This document shows, one piece after another, positions 26,210 through 36,945 of a DNA stretch of 64,000 bases (positions within the stretch are counted from its first letter, which is position 1; each line of letters starts with the position of its first letter). Location: the NCBI GenBank assembly GCA_937877455.1, contig CALFIU010000100.1, positions 32,929 through 96,928 on the forward strand, written 5' to 3'. This stretch comes from an uncultured Bacteroidales bacterium. Its GTDB lineage: Bacteria > Bacteroidota > Bacteroidia > Bacteroidales > UBA3824. Below the pieces are notes generated by a model that saw only the letters and a list, made by a program, of their open reading frames with translations, did not search any database and was not told the DNA's origin. The translations under genes were made by a program, and so were the position numbers.

Positions 26210-26764
26210 ATGGTCACATACAACACATACGTTCAACAGATAAGTTTCGACGGCACGACCTACACAAAAGGTAGCGTTGTTGACATGCTTTCCAAGTTCA
26301 AAATAGTCAGTCAGGAGTTTCCTTTTAGGAAGAATCCGAAACCCAAAGATTTGCCTACGCGAGATTGGGCTGGTGAAGACGGTCTTGATGTCTATATCCC
26401 CGGCCAACTTCCTGTCAAGCACTATGACATGGAAGTTTCTTTCCTTTATGTAGGCACGGAGGCAAACATTCGTACCGACCTCAACAACTTCATTGATTTC
26501 CTCTATGGCAGGGTGAAGGGCAATAACTCTGACACCGTACAGAGCGGTCGCCTTGCAATCTATAATGAACTTACGGGCATTGGACGCAAGGACATTGTTG
26601 TTGCAGAGGTGGAAAATGAAATCTTCTACCTCACAGACAGCGACACCGATGCCGTAGCGAAATTCAAAATCAAGTTCACGGTGTATGATCCTACAACAGA
26701 GGTAACTCCCACCTACGGAACATACGACGGTCAACAACGTTGCACAGCACTAAACTTTGAATAA
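26210..26764 (+). CDS. Putative distal tail protein
   Basis: The 184-residue protein starts at ATG 26,210, after a -7 box. It directly follows the tape measure (apart from the moron) and precedes the giant tail protein. It is beta-rich, with HYDMEVSFLYVGTEANIRTDLNNF read in two parts and a C-terminal FKIKFTVYDP strand, like the N-terminal ring domain of Dit proteins. The frame is open further upstream but contains the moron promoter, so the shorter start is preferred. Confidence 0.55.
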   Translation: MVTYNTYVQQISFDGTTYTKGSVVDMLSKFKIVSQEFPFRKNPKPKDLPTRDWAGEDGLDVYIPGQLPVKHYDMEVSFLYVGTEANIRTDLNNFIDFLYGRVKGNNSDTVQSGRLAIYNELTGIGRKDIVVAEVENEIFYLTDSDTDAVAKFKIKFTVYDPTTEVTPTYGTYDGQQRCTALNFE

Positions 26765-26766
26765 CT

Positions 26767-29700
26767 ATGGAAAGGGTAGAGTTAAATATATATTATCGTG
26801 ATGGCAACGAAACGAAATTGCGTTGCACTGTGAACAAATGGAAATTCCAGGACACGATGATGGGCGAACAGTTCATCACGCTCAATATCACGTCCGAGGT
26901 TCCCATTGACTTTGCCGTAGGTGATTTCTGCACCTTCAGAGGTGAGACCTTTACGTTGAATTATGTGCCGAGTGTCACACAGAAAGCACGGACGAATGAG
27001 AGGCAGGACTCTTACACCTACGAGAATGTGAAGTTTGAGTCATTCCAAGAAGAGTTGACGCGATGCCTTATGCTCGACATCACTCCGACAACAGGCGACT
27101 ATGTTGCGGCATTGGGTACGAACTACACTGGCAGTAGCAAGTTTCAGTTGTTCTGTGGTGAGACATCAGCCAACGGCAGTACGCTTACGGCAGTGTGCGC
27201 ATTGGCAGCAAAGATGCAAGCCAACCTCGACCGTATGTTTCCGACGAATGGCTGGAAGATATTTGTTGACACAACATCCACCTACCTCAACAGTGCTGGC
27301 AATGCCGTACTTGTGACGCATACGGAAGACAAAGTATTGACGTTTGACAATACTACCGTTGCTCAGGCTCTCACAGAGGTTCATAACACCTTTGACCTCG
27401 ACTATTGCATCAGGGGGCGCAGTATCTACATCGGCTACAACTTAAAGAACCTGACGAGCGACAACGACAATGAGACCTTTGCCTTCGGTTACGGCAAGGG
27501 CTATCCTACCCGTGATAGCCAGAACAAGGCATTGTTCCAGATCAAGCGCATTGCCAACTCACAGCAAAAGGTCGTTACCCGTCTGCGTGCTTTGGGTTCT
27601 ACCAAGAACATGCCATATCGGTACTATAACAGCAAGTATAATCTTTCGCAGTCGCTATTCCCAACCAACCTGCAACTTCCAGACACCTTTGCATCGCCCG
27701 CGACGAAGGCCGCAAACAATGCTTTGCGTGACAATACTCTACGAGCCGTCAAGGGCGATACCAACGACGCATACATTGACAAGAACGACGATGCCGAACA
27801 TTGCGCTGAAGGCATAAGGGAAGACAGCGCACGATGGGATGGCACGAATAGCGATTTGCCAGAAATCTATCCCACCATCGAAGAAGCCACCTACGGCGAG
27901 TTGCGTAGTGCATTGGTTCAAGACCAAGACGGGAACACTGGTCAAAGCTCGTTCCCGAACTATGGCAGTTCCGAGCGCATTGACAAGATGCTTGCTATTG
28001 GCTATAAGGATGGCAATACTTTGGTTGACGATGCCAACAAAGGTGACGGCATACTGCCAGAGAGCGGCATTTCTTCAAGGGGCATACCAAGAAGTGCAGA
28101 CATCGGACTGACAAGCCTCAGTTACAACACCCGTAATTACGGTGATTTCAGTAGTCGTGGCGGTGTGTATGCCGGACCCGAAAAGACGCTGTTCACCATA
28201 CAAGGTGTTTCTGCTGGAAAGTATGCGATGGCTCCAACCATCGGTGCAGTGCTGTATGGTTTCAGCATATCGTGTTATCGTGACGGTGTGAGTGCAGACG
28301 TAGGCTATATCATCACCATCAAGCAGAAGAATTTGCAGACAGGGGCAACGACGACAATTGCCACCTACACCTCCGACTACCAAAGTATCTCGCGTGGCGA
28401 TGGCATCTTGGAAATGGAACTGCCAGAAATTCCAGATGTCAAGAACGGTGCAAACGCTAAAGTTTCAGAAGTAAGAGTTACGGCATTGTCAGACATCACC
28501 GTAACTTTCACGCCTGTCATGCGTAATATCAACGTTCCAAGCGGTTTCACGGATAATTTCTCGCTTTCTTACAAAGTTGGAAACTCCCGTCTTGATCATA
28601 CCGTTACCTACGACCCAGAGTATAACTGGATTCCGTTGGACGATACAGACAGCGTGTCAGAAACATTCCATGTCTTCATTCAGGACATGGGATTTGACCT
28701 TCAAGCCTGTTGGACTGGCGAGACTCCTGTTGTCGCCATGAAGAGCGGACGCTGTGTAGGCAGAGAGTTTGAGATTGGCGAGAACATTGAGAAAGTCACT
28801 CACAACGGGAAGAAAGGCTACATGCTCACGTTGAAAAGAGCAACCGACAATACTCTCAACACATATTATCCGAGTGCCACCGACCCGATTGCGGCAGGAG
28901 ATTACTTTGTCCTTTTGAACATCAGTATGCCCGATGTCTATGTGAAGATGGCAGAGGTCAGACTTCTACGAGCCGCCACCGAGTATCTGGCAGACAATTG
29001 TGAAACTCAGTTCACCTACCAGCCGAGTATCGACGATATATATTTGCAGCGCAACTATGACAACATGGTTAAGGCTGGAACGCCACAAAGCAGCATCTTC
29101 TGGCGTTTATACGCAGGACTGAAGTTTACGTTCAGAGGTATTCCGGCGAGCGAAGACAGCCCAGCACCTTTGGCAGACATCACCATTGAGCAGGTGACGA
29201 TCAGCATGGGTGAAGGTCTGACACCGAAAGTTGAGTTGAAACTAAACGACGATGTGCAGCAGAGTACCATCCAGAAACTCACGACGAGCGTTGACAGGAT
29301 TTACAACGGAAGCATCTTCAGCAGCGGTAGCGGCAGTGGTGCAAGTGGTGGTGCAATGTCAGCAGCACTGTTAAGCATCTTGCAGAGCGAGGGAGAAAAA
29401 CTTTTCCTCTCGAAGAAACATGACGATGTAGCAGAGGGAAAGATAACATTCAATGATGTCGTTACCCACAACGAAACTTTGAAAGCAAAGAAAGGTCTGA
29501 AAGTCGGAAACTTCAACTCCAGACTATTAGGTAGCGGTGCTTTGATTGACGAAGAAGGAAACGCAGAGTTTGAGAGCATTTACAGCCGCAACTTCATTTC
29601 CACTCCAGAGTTTCGCTTCAATAGGATTGCAGTTACCGATGGTGAACAATGGTGTACCAATGGCTATGGAACCATCAAAGAAGTTGAGATTATTGACGAA

Positions 29701-32700
29701 ACCACTGGCTACATCACTCTGAAACTTGAAGAAAACGACTATGCAAGTATTGCTGAAGGTGATATTTGCCGAGGTATCTACAATGACATCGCCCATGAAT
29801 ACGAGACAGCAAGTCTTGACGATGATACAAGTCTCTATGCAGGTGAGAACGAAAGCAATATAGAGGGATTTGGTTTCAGTTCAAAAGAAGGTTTCTTTAC
29901 GTCGTACTTCTGGGTTCGCCAGATGATTACCAACCAAAAGGGCGAGTGCAAGTTCCTCTATGAGTTGCGCAACACCAACACGCCTCATCCGTGCGAGTTT
30001 ATGAAGTTTGCGCAATACGGCTCTTTCACAAACTCCGAGCGCAGAAGTTCATCGTATGCTACGAGCATCGGACACTATTATGAAATGGTGCTGGACGGTG
30101 TTTCGACATGGAAGATAAAGTCTGCCAATGTCGTTTACCGCAAGGGCTATCTTGGCAACATGACCGTCACTTTGAGGAACGGACATGAAGCAGAGTTGCA
30201 AGGCTATGGTTTATATGTTCAGGACAATGTATATTTCGGCAATGCCGTCGTACAGCTTGACCCCGAAACCATTGCCGACCTACAGGATGCGCTCAACTCA
30301 TATACCGTAGATTTCTCTGGCTATGTCGATGTTATCACGGTGGATGATGTCGGCAATGTGATTGGCGGTCTCTATGCCATCAGTGGGGAATCCCCTAACG
30401 AATACCGCAGTTACCGCATACATTCTGCAATCACTGTAAGAAAGAGCGGTGAACTGTTGACCATTGCCGCAGACAATGCCGATGCAGGAAATGGCACATA
30501 TAAAATCTATGCACAGGCTCATGGTTGCAGTTTCGTTATCGAAAACTCCACCATCTACATCACAGGCATTGACAATATAAAGGATGGCGTGGCTGGTAGT
30601 GCCGACGATGCCAACTTCGACTTCGCTGCTATGCGGGCCATGGATAGTTGCAGCGTTGACATTATCATTGACTGCGAGGGTAAGGGAAGTATCATCAAGA
30701 ACTTCCCGATCACCATCAAGCATGATGCACAGCCATTCGTAGGCGCAGACATCAGCAATGAGTTTAGTTCCGTGTCCTGGAACACGAAGACCCAGCAGTA
30801 TATTGGACTGCCAATCGTATTCGACATGAAGATGTGGCACAACAACGAGCCGTTGGATATAGCAAGCGTAAACGATATTTCTGTTGCTCCATCCATAACA
30901 GGAATGACCGTCAACAAGAGTATTGTTACGAATGCCAATGGTACAAAAGTTGCGAGAATCAGCATCACATCACTACCGTCAGACCTTTCTCTTGTTACGG
31001 ATCTTAATGTGACGTGTGTCGCAACCTATTCTGGTGTTCAGTATGAGCGGACATTGGTACATACCATCAACAAAACGACAGATACGAATGTGTATCAGTT
31101 GCTACCTTCGGTCAGTGAGGTTGGCGTTGTGTATAACGACAACAAGCAGAAGGTAGTGAACACCAACAAGGTCTATTGCACCGTTCGCTGTGACTCCACC
31201 GACGATAAGCACTACACAGTTGCTACATCGGACTATCCGACACACGGGCTTTTCATAACGAGCCAGACCTTTACACTCAATGCAAGTAACGTAGAGGTCG
31301 GTGGCACAGAGACCGCATATAGTTCTTTGAATGGCGTGACGGTCAGCAACGACCTTACCCGTATTAGGTTCAAACTCTACAAATTGAGAGACACCACATT
31401 GGCAACACTTGAGGCGTTGCTTGCTGCAAGTAATGTCATTGAGGTTCTTGATACAGAAGACGTGCCTGTTATCTTGGATGGATTGGATGGCGACAACAGC
31501 ATCTTTGTCAGTCTTGACAATCAGAATGATGCCGTGATGTGTATTGAAGACGGAACCGTTATCGCCAGCACTTTGCCGACCGCAAAGGCAAGGCTCATGG
31601 ACGGCGAAGACACCGTAGGCAGGAGCGTATTGGGTACGACCTTGGCCGCAAACAAACAGACACTTGGTAATTGGTCGTTGGTTTGTCACGGCTGTACGGC
31701 AGAATTTGTTGGATGGGTTGCGGATTCAGACTCAAACGATTGGGTTCAGATACGGGTGACAGGCGTTACAGACGATGTGGCGAGTGTTGACGTAAACTGC
31801 GAGTACACCAAGCATGGAGTGGCAGGCAACTACGTGAGCATATTGAGCGTGAAGAAAATTTACGGTTTGGATAAGTATGAACTTACATTCAATCCACCAA
31901 TTGTTTCTTACAATCCCAACACCGATACCTATACCCCAGAATCATTCATGGTGTATGTGTGGAAGACCACCCAAGATGAAGACCGCCACCTTATGACCTC
32001 ACTGCCCGGGAATACCGCAAATGCGGTTAGTGAGACAGACGGATCTATACGTCTTCAGTATTCCGTAAACAAAGGTGTCTCGTGGACTACGCTGTATGGC
32101 TACGCAAGTGGTAAGAGTATAGGAAAGACATTGTTTGACATTGACGGCGTTGAGTCTGTTGATTTCCGCATTCAGAAGTACGTTGCAGGAGAGAGCGGTG
32201 GCGAGTGGGTATTGCTCGACGAGGAGGGAGTGGAGATTGTCGGTGATGGTGAGAATACCGTGCAACTGACTATTGACAATGGCAATGACACCGTAATGTG
32301 CATAGAGGACGGAACGGTGATAGCCAGCACTCTCCCAATCGCCCAAGTCTATCTGTACGATGGCAATGACTTAATGAACAGCGACCTTGCTGCGTCTGCA
32401 TGGCAGGCATTGGAATGTGTCGGCTGTACGGCAGAATGGGTCAGCGGCTATCAGTCAGATGGTGGCAAGCGATTCCGTGTCACAGCAGTAACAGCCGATG
32501 TTGCAAAGGTAACGGCGAAAGTCAGTTACAAGGGCAATCTCTATTCCGTTGTTCACAACATCAAGAAGTTGTACGGTCTTGACAAGTACGAGATTATTAC
32601 AGACCCCGTTTCGATTGCCTACAATCCGAACACAGGCACACACACACCGAGTTCGTTCAATGTCTATGTCTATCTGACAACACAGGAAGAAGACAGGCAT

Positions 32701-35700
32701 TTGATGGCTACATTACCTTCACACCAATCAGCAACCGATGGTGATGTCAGACTTCAATACTCAACAGACAATGGCAGCAATTGGAATACCCTCACAGGTT
32801 ACTCCAGTGGCAAGACTATCAGCAGTTCAAGTTACAACTCTGTTGTTAGCGGTGCTGTTTTGCTCCGCATTCAGAAGTACGTTGCAGGAGAGAGCGGTGG
32901 CGAGTGGGTATTGCTCGACGAGGAGGGAGTGGAGATTACCCGTAACGGTCAGGACGGCAAAGGTGTTGAATACATCTTTATCACGAAGAATGATTGGGAT
33001 GGAACTGATGCAAACAAACCGACCATTAACGATGTGGCAAGCGAACGTCAGGTAGATAACTATTGCCCTTACACCGACGCACAACACACCGACCAATGGA
33101 CGGATGAGCCAACAGGAATAGGTATCAACCAGAAGTATGAGTTTTATGCACAGCGAAAGAAAGTCAACGGTGTCTGGCAAGCCTTCGGTGACGTGAAACT
33201 TTGGGATAGGTATGCCTTGGATGGTGTAACCCCTTACCTCATTGACCTTTCCAATGAGCAAAGTTTCATAAATTGCGACGAAGACGGAAGTGTTTTGTCT
33301 GGAGCGACGTATGAGACGAGCAATTTGATGATATTCAAAGGCAATAGTTACGCCTTTACTGACTTCAACATACAGATTACGCCTACCAATATCAAGTGCA
33401 ACGGCAATAGTTCCGCTTTCGCACTTACAGAAAATCAGAAGACAACGGCGCAAAGTGATGGTTATTTTACTTTGACACCGAGCAATATCAGCGCAAACTC
33501 TGCCACGATTACCGTTCGTGCCATATTGAAGACCAATTCAAATATTGTCTTGGTTGCGGTGTATAAGGTGAACAAGAACATTGCAGGGCAGAATAGCGTT
33601 ATCTATTCCCTGATACCAAGTCTGAATGTCATTCACAAGGACAATACAGGAACATTCCTCGACACATCTTTGGCTATTCAAGTGAAGAAAACCGTTGGCA
33701 CAACAACTTCAATCTTGAGTACCTATAAGGCAATAGCCGATGAAGGGCTGACTATTGACTACCAGAATTACGTTGGAACAACCGATGTCGTAACAAGCGG
33801 TGCTACCAGCACAAGTGCTGTCTCTGTGCTTGCATCAAACTTTGTCGGCGGAACTAATGGCAATTACGGCTTGCTGCGATTGAAAAACTCTGGAGGCACT
33901 ATTGTTGACACGGAAAGAATCAATGTCGTTCTGGATGGTGATGATGGTGTGACATACGAAATCAGAACCACAGTTGACAGCGTGACCATTCCAGAAGATG
34001 CAACGACAGCGGTTCTTGCAACTATTGGAACTTTCTACAGAAAGATAGGTGGTAATGACCCGGCACTCTATTCGTGCTACGGAACTGTATTCCGCAGATA
34101 CGGAACAAATTATGTGCGCATCGGTGCTTCGACGGCAAAAGGCACGCAGTATCAAATATATAGTCAAACTGTAAGTTCAGATTCCTCAAATGCGAATTAT
34201 GCCGATGCTATTGTATTCTTTATGACAGAAGAGGCATTGGGCGGTTCTGCATACGCAAACGCAGCACCTACATCTTACCTCGCAAAGAAAGAAATCTTGG
34301 TGAAGAAGTACGGCGATACAGGTCCCGAAGGCGACGATGCGATCAATTACTATCTTACAAGTAGCATCAACAGCATTATCCGAGACCAATACGGGAACTA
34401 TGCTGGAACGGCGAGACCTGTTATAACAGCATGGAAGAAAGTTGGTGACAATGCAGCAGTGCGTTTGAATGACATCACAACACCTTCTGTTGCAGAAGGC
34501 TTTACCATCAATGCCTACGAAATGGATGGTTCTACGGTAGCATACACCAATACAAGCACTACTGGTTTATTGACTTGCGCAGAGCCATATTCATACGTTG
34601 ACAGGTTTGAGGTTGAGTTGGTGAAAGGCGGCAAGACATACGCTACAATGTCAATCCCTATTATCACGGAACGGCAGGGAGAAGCTGGTTCGGATGGTGT
34701 CTTCCCCCGTGATTGCGGTATGTTTGATGCGGGTATTGCCACGAACCAGACATACGGCTATGCAGGTTACATCTACAGGAAGGTAGGTGATGTAGTGATT
34801 CGCGACATGGTGCGCTATGAGATAGGCGGTGTGATGTATGGCTTTATGGTGAAGACCAAATCGCAGAGTGATTTGATTACAGCTGCTCCGACATCTGTAA
34901 GTGGTGATAGTAATTGGGAGTGTACGGGTATTGTCAGGACAATTATTGCCAACACTATCTTTGGAACCAATGCGAACATCGGTGGTTTCATGGCATCTAA
35001 CCAACGCCTTGTTTCCTCAAATGTCGCTTATCGAGTAGTTTATAAAGGTAGTTACAGTTCATCGACTGAATACGGAGAAGTGGTTTCATCCAACATCTAT
35101 CAACGTCAGATGGTGCTTGATAACGGCGAATATTGGGTTGTGCGCGGCGGTGTAACATCATTCGTTAATCAGTCTCCATCTGAAAGCAGTGCTTATTGGA
35201 GAAAAGCTACAACCAAAGAAAATGCTGTTGAAAAGACACTGAATAGTTATGTCGATATATTGTCGTTCAGTATCGACGGAATCCTAAATGAGATTGAAAT
35301 GATTGCAAACGATGACTCCACTTGGATTGTTGACAAGAATGGTGTTCAGACACTTGGATTCATCGACGGCAAACGTGTCGTGTTTGACCCTGTTTCCAAA
35401 GAGATAAACATTTACAACGACTTAGGTGTTTTGGCAACTACTTTGACAGGAGACACTTACGATGATTTAGGTGCGATTTTCGGAAACAGCACTGGAAACT
35501 TATCACTCAACAGTTATAAGTCTGGAAGCGCACAAGTATCGAATGGCGGCTCACGAGCAATCGACAATCAAGAATACGCAACGCTGACAATGAGTACATT
35601 TTCCACCGCGTCAGCATGTCGTCTTACATTCAATGGTACATTGTCAGCAACTGGCTCCAGAACGCAAAAGAGTATTAGCGGTAACAGTGATGCGCAAACT

Positions 35701-36555
35701 CTTAATCCTCATATTGCGCCAATAGTGACTATAGATAATGGTAGTGGCTACTACTATATTATCAATTGGGCGCAGGTTATTTTGCGTATCGTGTCGTATA
35801 AAGACAGCACGAAAACGACCTACATCAAAGCAACGACCGTCGCTTCTGCATCTTCATCGAATAGTACATCGGGATATGGAACTAAGAATGTGACGATGAG
35901 CAATAAATCTGTTGATTTGCCCGCAGGCTACCATGAAGTGCAAGTTTACTACTATGGGGTAGTGTATGCTGGTCAGGATTACACAACATCTGTAAGTTTA
36001 CAATGGAATGTCACAAACGCCGTGTATGTATCGGATATTTACCTTTCCCGTTTGTTTGCCAACGGACTTGCATACGGCTCATCGCAAAACAACTTCTTTG
36101 CGTTGATGAATATTGCGAGCAAGATAGTCATGCAAGCAGTTACGACGGACAGCAGTTTGAACAAACATGGGTTCTCATTGGACGCAGATGGTTTCAAGGT
36201 ACAGAGAAAGAATGTCATAGGAAAAGTTTTCCCGACGATTTTCTACGGCATGGTAAGTTGGACTGCAAAGGAAACTTTCAGCATTACAAAGTATTATTCG
36301 TTTGACGGCTACACGCCAACACTTTCGAGAATTAACGAAGGCCGCGATGGAAAGATGAGACTGACATTCCCTGCTTCTTGGAGTAGCCTTAATCTTGGTT
36401 TTTCAACGGCGATTATCAACCTCGTTGGCTACAACGATTCTGTCAGGAATGTTCACGTTACGAGTTTCACGAGCACGCAAATCACCGTTGAGGGCAATGA
36501 TGATACGAGTAATAACTACACAAGTTTTGCAATAGAAATCAAATACATTGGCTAA
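26767..36555 (+). CDS. Giant tail-tip protein with repeated modules
   Basis: This 3262-residue protein occupies the place of the tail-associated (Tal/gpJ-like) protein. The first ~500 residues are beta-rich and likely form the tip hub. Residues about 1578-1824 and 1825-2057 are two copies of a module with VMCIEDGTVIASTLP, YGLDKYE, YNPNT, RHLM and RIQKYVAGESGGEWVLLDEE; a weaker third copy starts near 2158. A fibre-like stretch with SFSIDGILNEIEMIA and a Ser/Thr/Gly-rich beta C-terminus follow. No peptidase motif was recognised. A role in adsorption or wall contact is inferred from place and repeats. Confidence 0.75.
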   Translation: MERVELNIYYRDGNETKLRCTVNKWKFQDTMMGEQFITLNITSEVPIDFAVGDFCTFRGETFTLNYVPSVTQKARTNERQDSYTYENVKFESFQEELTRCLMLDITPTTGDYVAALGTNYTGSSKFQLFCGETSANGSTLTAVCALAAKMQANLDRMFPTNGWKIFVDTTSTYLNSAGNAVLVTHTEDKVLTFDNTTVAQALTEVHNTFDLDYCIRGRSIYIGYNLKNLTSDNDNETFAFGYGKGYPTRDSQNKALFQIKRIANSQQKVVTRLRALGSTKNMPYRYYNSKYNLSQSLFPTNLQLPDTFASPATKAANNALRDNTLRAVKGDTNDAYIDKNDDAEHCAEGIREDSARWDGTNSDLPEIYPTIEEATYGELRSALVQDQDGNTGQSSFPNYGSSERIDKMLAIGYKDGNTLVDDANKGDGILPESGISSRGIPRSADIGLTSLSYNTRNYGDFSSRGGVYAGPEKTLFTIQGVSAGKYAMAPTIGAVLYGFSISCYRDGVSADVGYIITIKQKNLQTGATTTIATYTSDYQSISRGDGILEMELPEIPDVKNGANAKVSEVRVTALSDITVTFTPVMRNINVPSGFTDNFSLSYKVGNSRLDHTVTYDPEYNWIPLDDTDSVSETFHVFIQDMGFDLQACWTGETPVVAMKSGRCVGREFEIGENIEKVTHNGKKGYMLTLKRATDNTLNTYYPSATDPIAAGDYFVLLNISMPDVYVKMAEVRLLRAATEYLADNCETQFTYQPSIDDIYLQRNYDNMVKAGTPQSSIFWRLYAGLKFTFRGIPASEDSPAPLADITIEQVTISMGEGLTPKVELKLNDDVQQSTIQKLTTSVDRIYNGSIFSSGSGSGASGGAMSAALLSILQSEGEKLFLSKKHDDVAEGKITFNDVVTHNETLKAKKGLKVGNFNSRLLGSGALIDEEGNAEFESIYSRNFISTPEFRFNRIAVTDGEQWCTNGYGTIKEVEIIDETTGYITLKLEENDYASIAEGDICRGIYNDIAHEYETASLDDDTSLYAGENESNIEGFGFSSKEGFFTSYFWVRQMITNQKGECKFLYELRNTNTPHPCEFMKFAQYGSFTNSERRSSSYATSIGHYYEMVLDGVSTWKIKSANVVYRKGYLGNMTVTLRNGHEAELQGYGLYVQDNVYFGNAVVQLDPETIADLQDALNSYTVDFSGYVDVITVDDVGNVIGGLYAISGESPNEYRSYRIHSAITVRKSGELLTIAADNADAGNGTYKIYAQAHGCSFVIENSTIYITGIDNIKDGVAGSADDANFDFAAMRAMDSCSVDIIIDCEGKGSIIKNFPITIKHDAQPFVGADISNEFSSVSWNTKTQQYIGLPIVFDMKMWHNNEPLDIASVNDISVAPSITGMTVNKSIVTNANGTKVARISITSLPSDLSLVTDLNVTCVATYSGVQYERTLVHTINKTTDTNVYQLLPSVSEVGVVYNDNKQKVVNTNKVYCTVRCDSTDDKHYTVATSDYPTHGLFITSQTFTLNASNVEVGGTETAYSSLNGVTVSNDLTRIRFKLYKLRDTTLATLEALLAASNVIEVLDTEDVPVILDGLDGDNSIFVSLDNQNDAVMCIEDGTVIASTLPTAKARLMDGEDTVGRSVLGTTLAANKQTLGNWSLVCHGCTAEFVGWVADSDSNDWVQIRVTGVTDDVASVDVNCEYTKHGVAGNYVSILSVKKIYGLDKYELTFNPPIVSYNPNTDTYTPESFMVYVWKTTQDEDRHLMTSLPGNTANAVSETDGSIRLQYSVNKGVSWTTLYGYASGKSIGKTLFDIDGVESVDFRIQKYVAGESGGEWVLLDEEGVEIVGDGENTVQLTIDNGNDTVMCIEDGTVIASTLPIAQVYLYDGNDLMNSDLAASAWQALECVGCTAEWVSGYQSDGGKRFRVTAVTADVAKVTAKVSYKGNLYSVVHNIKKLYGLDKYEIITDPVSIAYNPNTGTHTPSSFNVYVYLTTQEEDRHLMATLPSHQSATDGDVRLQYSTDNGSNWNTLTGYSSGKTISSSSYNSVVSGAVLLRIQKYVAGESGGEWVLLDEEGVEITRNGQDGKGVEYIFITKNDWDGTDANKPTINDVASERQVDNYCPYTDAQHTDQWTDEPTGIGINQKYEFYAQRKKVNGVWQAFGDVKLWDRYALDGVTPYLIDLSNEQSFINCDEDGSVLSGATYETSNLMIFKGNSYAFTDFNIQITPTNIKCNGNSSAFALTENQKTTAQSDGYFTLTPSNISANSATITVRAILKTNSNIVLVAVYKVNKNIAGQNSVIYSLIPSLNVIHKDNTGTFLDTSLAIQVKKTVGTTTSILSTYKAIADEGLTIDYQNYVGTTDVVTSGATSTSAVSVLASNFVGGTNGNYGLLRLKNSGGTIVDTERINVVLDGDDGVTYEIRTTVDSVTIPEDATTAVLATIGTFYRKIGGNDPALYSCYGTVFRRYGTNYVRIGASTAKGTQYQIYSQTVSSDSSNANYADAIVFFMTEEALGGSAYANAAPTSYLAKKEILVKKYGDTGPEGDDAINYYLTSSINSIIRDQYGNYAGTARPVITAWKKVGDNAAVRLNDITTPSVAEGFTINAYEMDGSTVAYTNTSTTGLLTCAEPYSYVDRFEVELVKGGKTYATMSIPIITERQGEAGSDGVFPRDCGMFDAGIATNQTYGYAGYIYRKVGDVVIRDMVRYEIGGVMYGFMVKTKSQSDLITAAPTSVSGDSNWECTGIVRTIIANTIFGTNANIGGFMASNQRLVSSNVAYRVVYKGSYSSSTEYGEVVSSNIYQRQMVLDNGEYWVVRGGVTSFVNQSPSESSAYWRKATTKENAVEKTLNSYVDILSFSIDGILNEIEMIANDDSTWIVDKNGVQTLGFIDGKRVVFDPVSKEINIYNDLGVLATTLTGDTYDDLGAIFGNSTGNLSLNSYKSGSAQVSNGGSRAIDNQEYATLTMSTFSTASACRLTFNGTLSATGSRTQKSISGNSDAQTLNPHIAPIVTIDNGSGYYYIINWAQVILRIVSYKDSTKTTYIKATTVASASSSNSTSGYGTKNVTMSNKSVDLPAGYHEVQVYYYGVVYAGQDYTTSVSLQWNVTNAVYVSDIYLSRLFANGLAYGSSQNNFFALMNIASKIVMQAVTTDSSLNKHGFSLDADGFKVQRKNVIGKVFPTIFYGMVSWTAKETFSITKYYSFDGYTPTLSRINEGRDGKMRLTFPASWSSLNLGFSTAIINLVGYNDSVRNVHVTSFTSTQITVEGNDDTSNNYTSFAIEIKYIG
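32165..32238 (+). repeat. 74-base perfect direct repeat, copy 1
   Basis: This segment encodes RIQKYVAGESGGEWVLLDEE and is identical at all 74 bases to 32,864-32,937, 699 bases (233 codons) downstream. It lies at the end of the first module of the giant tail protein. Confidence 0.9.
32864..32937 (+). repeat. 74-base perfect direct repeat, copy 2
   Basis: Identical to 32,165-32,238. The rest of the two modules has diverged, so this identity points to recent duplication or gene conversion. Recombination between copies would delete exactly 233 codons in frame. Confidence 0.9.
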
Positions 36556-36557
36556 TT

Positions 36558-36944
36558 ATGAAAAAGATTAAATCACTAACAGAGAAACGGTTGATAATAC
36601 CTGCGAAACTCAATGGGAAAGACGCAAACTTTCTCATTGACACAGGTGCTACCGTAGGACTCATATCAGACAGTATCAGGAAAAAGTACGGTCTGATAGT
36701 CGGTCGAAAGTTCCCCGGGTCTCTCGTCGGTGCGGGTGGAAGTTTCAGTGCCTACTACTGCAACACCCCTGCCACACTTGAGGACAAAACTCTTACACAG
36801 TTTCTTCTTGCAGACATCAGTCCTGTAACGGAAAGTATCAAGAAAGAAACAGGAATAGAAATTCATGGCATTATCTCGCTTCCGCAGATGGAGTTTGTCG
36901 GAATGCAGATTGACGCAAACGATCACCTCATAATCTTGGAGTAA
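36558..36944 (+). CDS. Retropepsin-like aspartyl protease
   Basis: The 128-residue protein has the single-domain retropepsin signature FLIDTGATVGLIS (Asp28-Thr-Gly), a flap-like region (GAGGSFSAYY) and a C-terminal HGIISLPQM segment near the expected second hydrophobic-Gly motif (ILG-like, here IHGII). Such proteins dimerise to make the active site. Lying between the giant tail protein and fibre genes, two bases after the previous stop, it could process tail proteins; its substrate is unknown. Start and frame are clear. Confidence 0.75.
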   Translation: MKKIKSLTEKRLIIPAKLNGKDANFLIDTGATVGLISDSIRKKYGLIVGRKFPGSLVGAGGSFSAYYCNTPATLEDKTLTQFLLADISPVTESIKKETGIEIHGIISLPQMEFVGMQIDANDHLIILE

Positions 36945-36945
36945 T

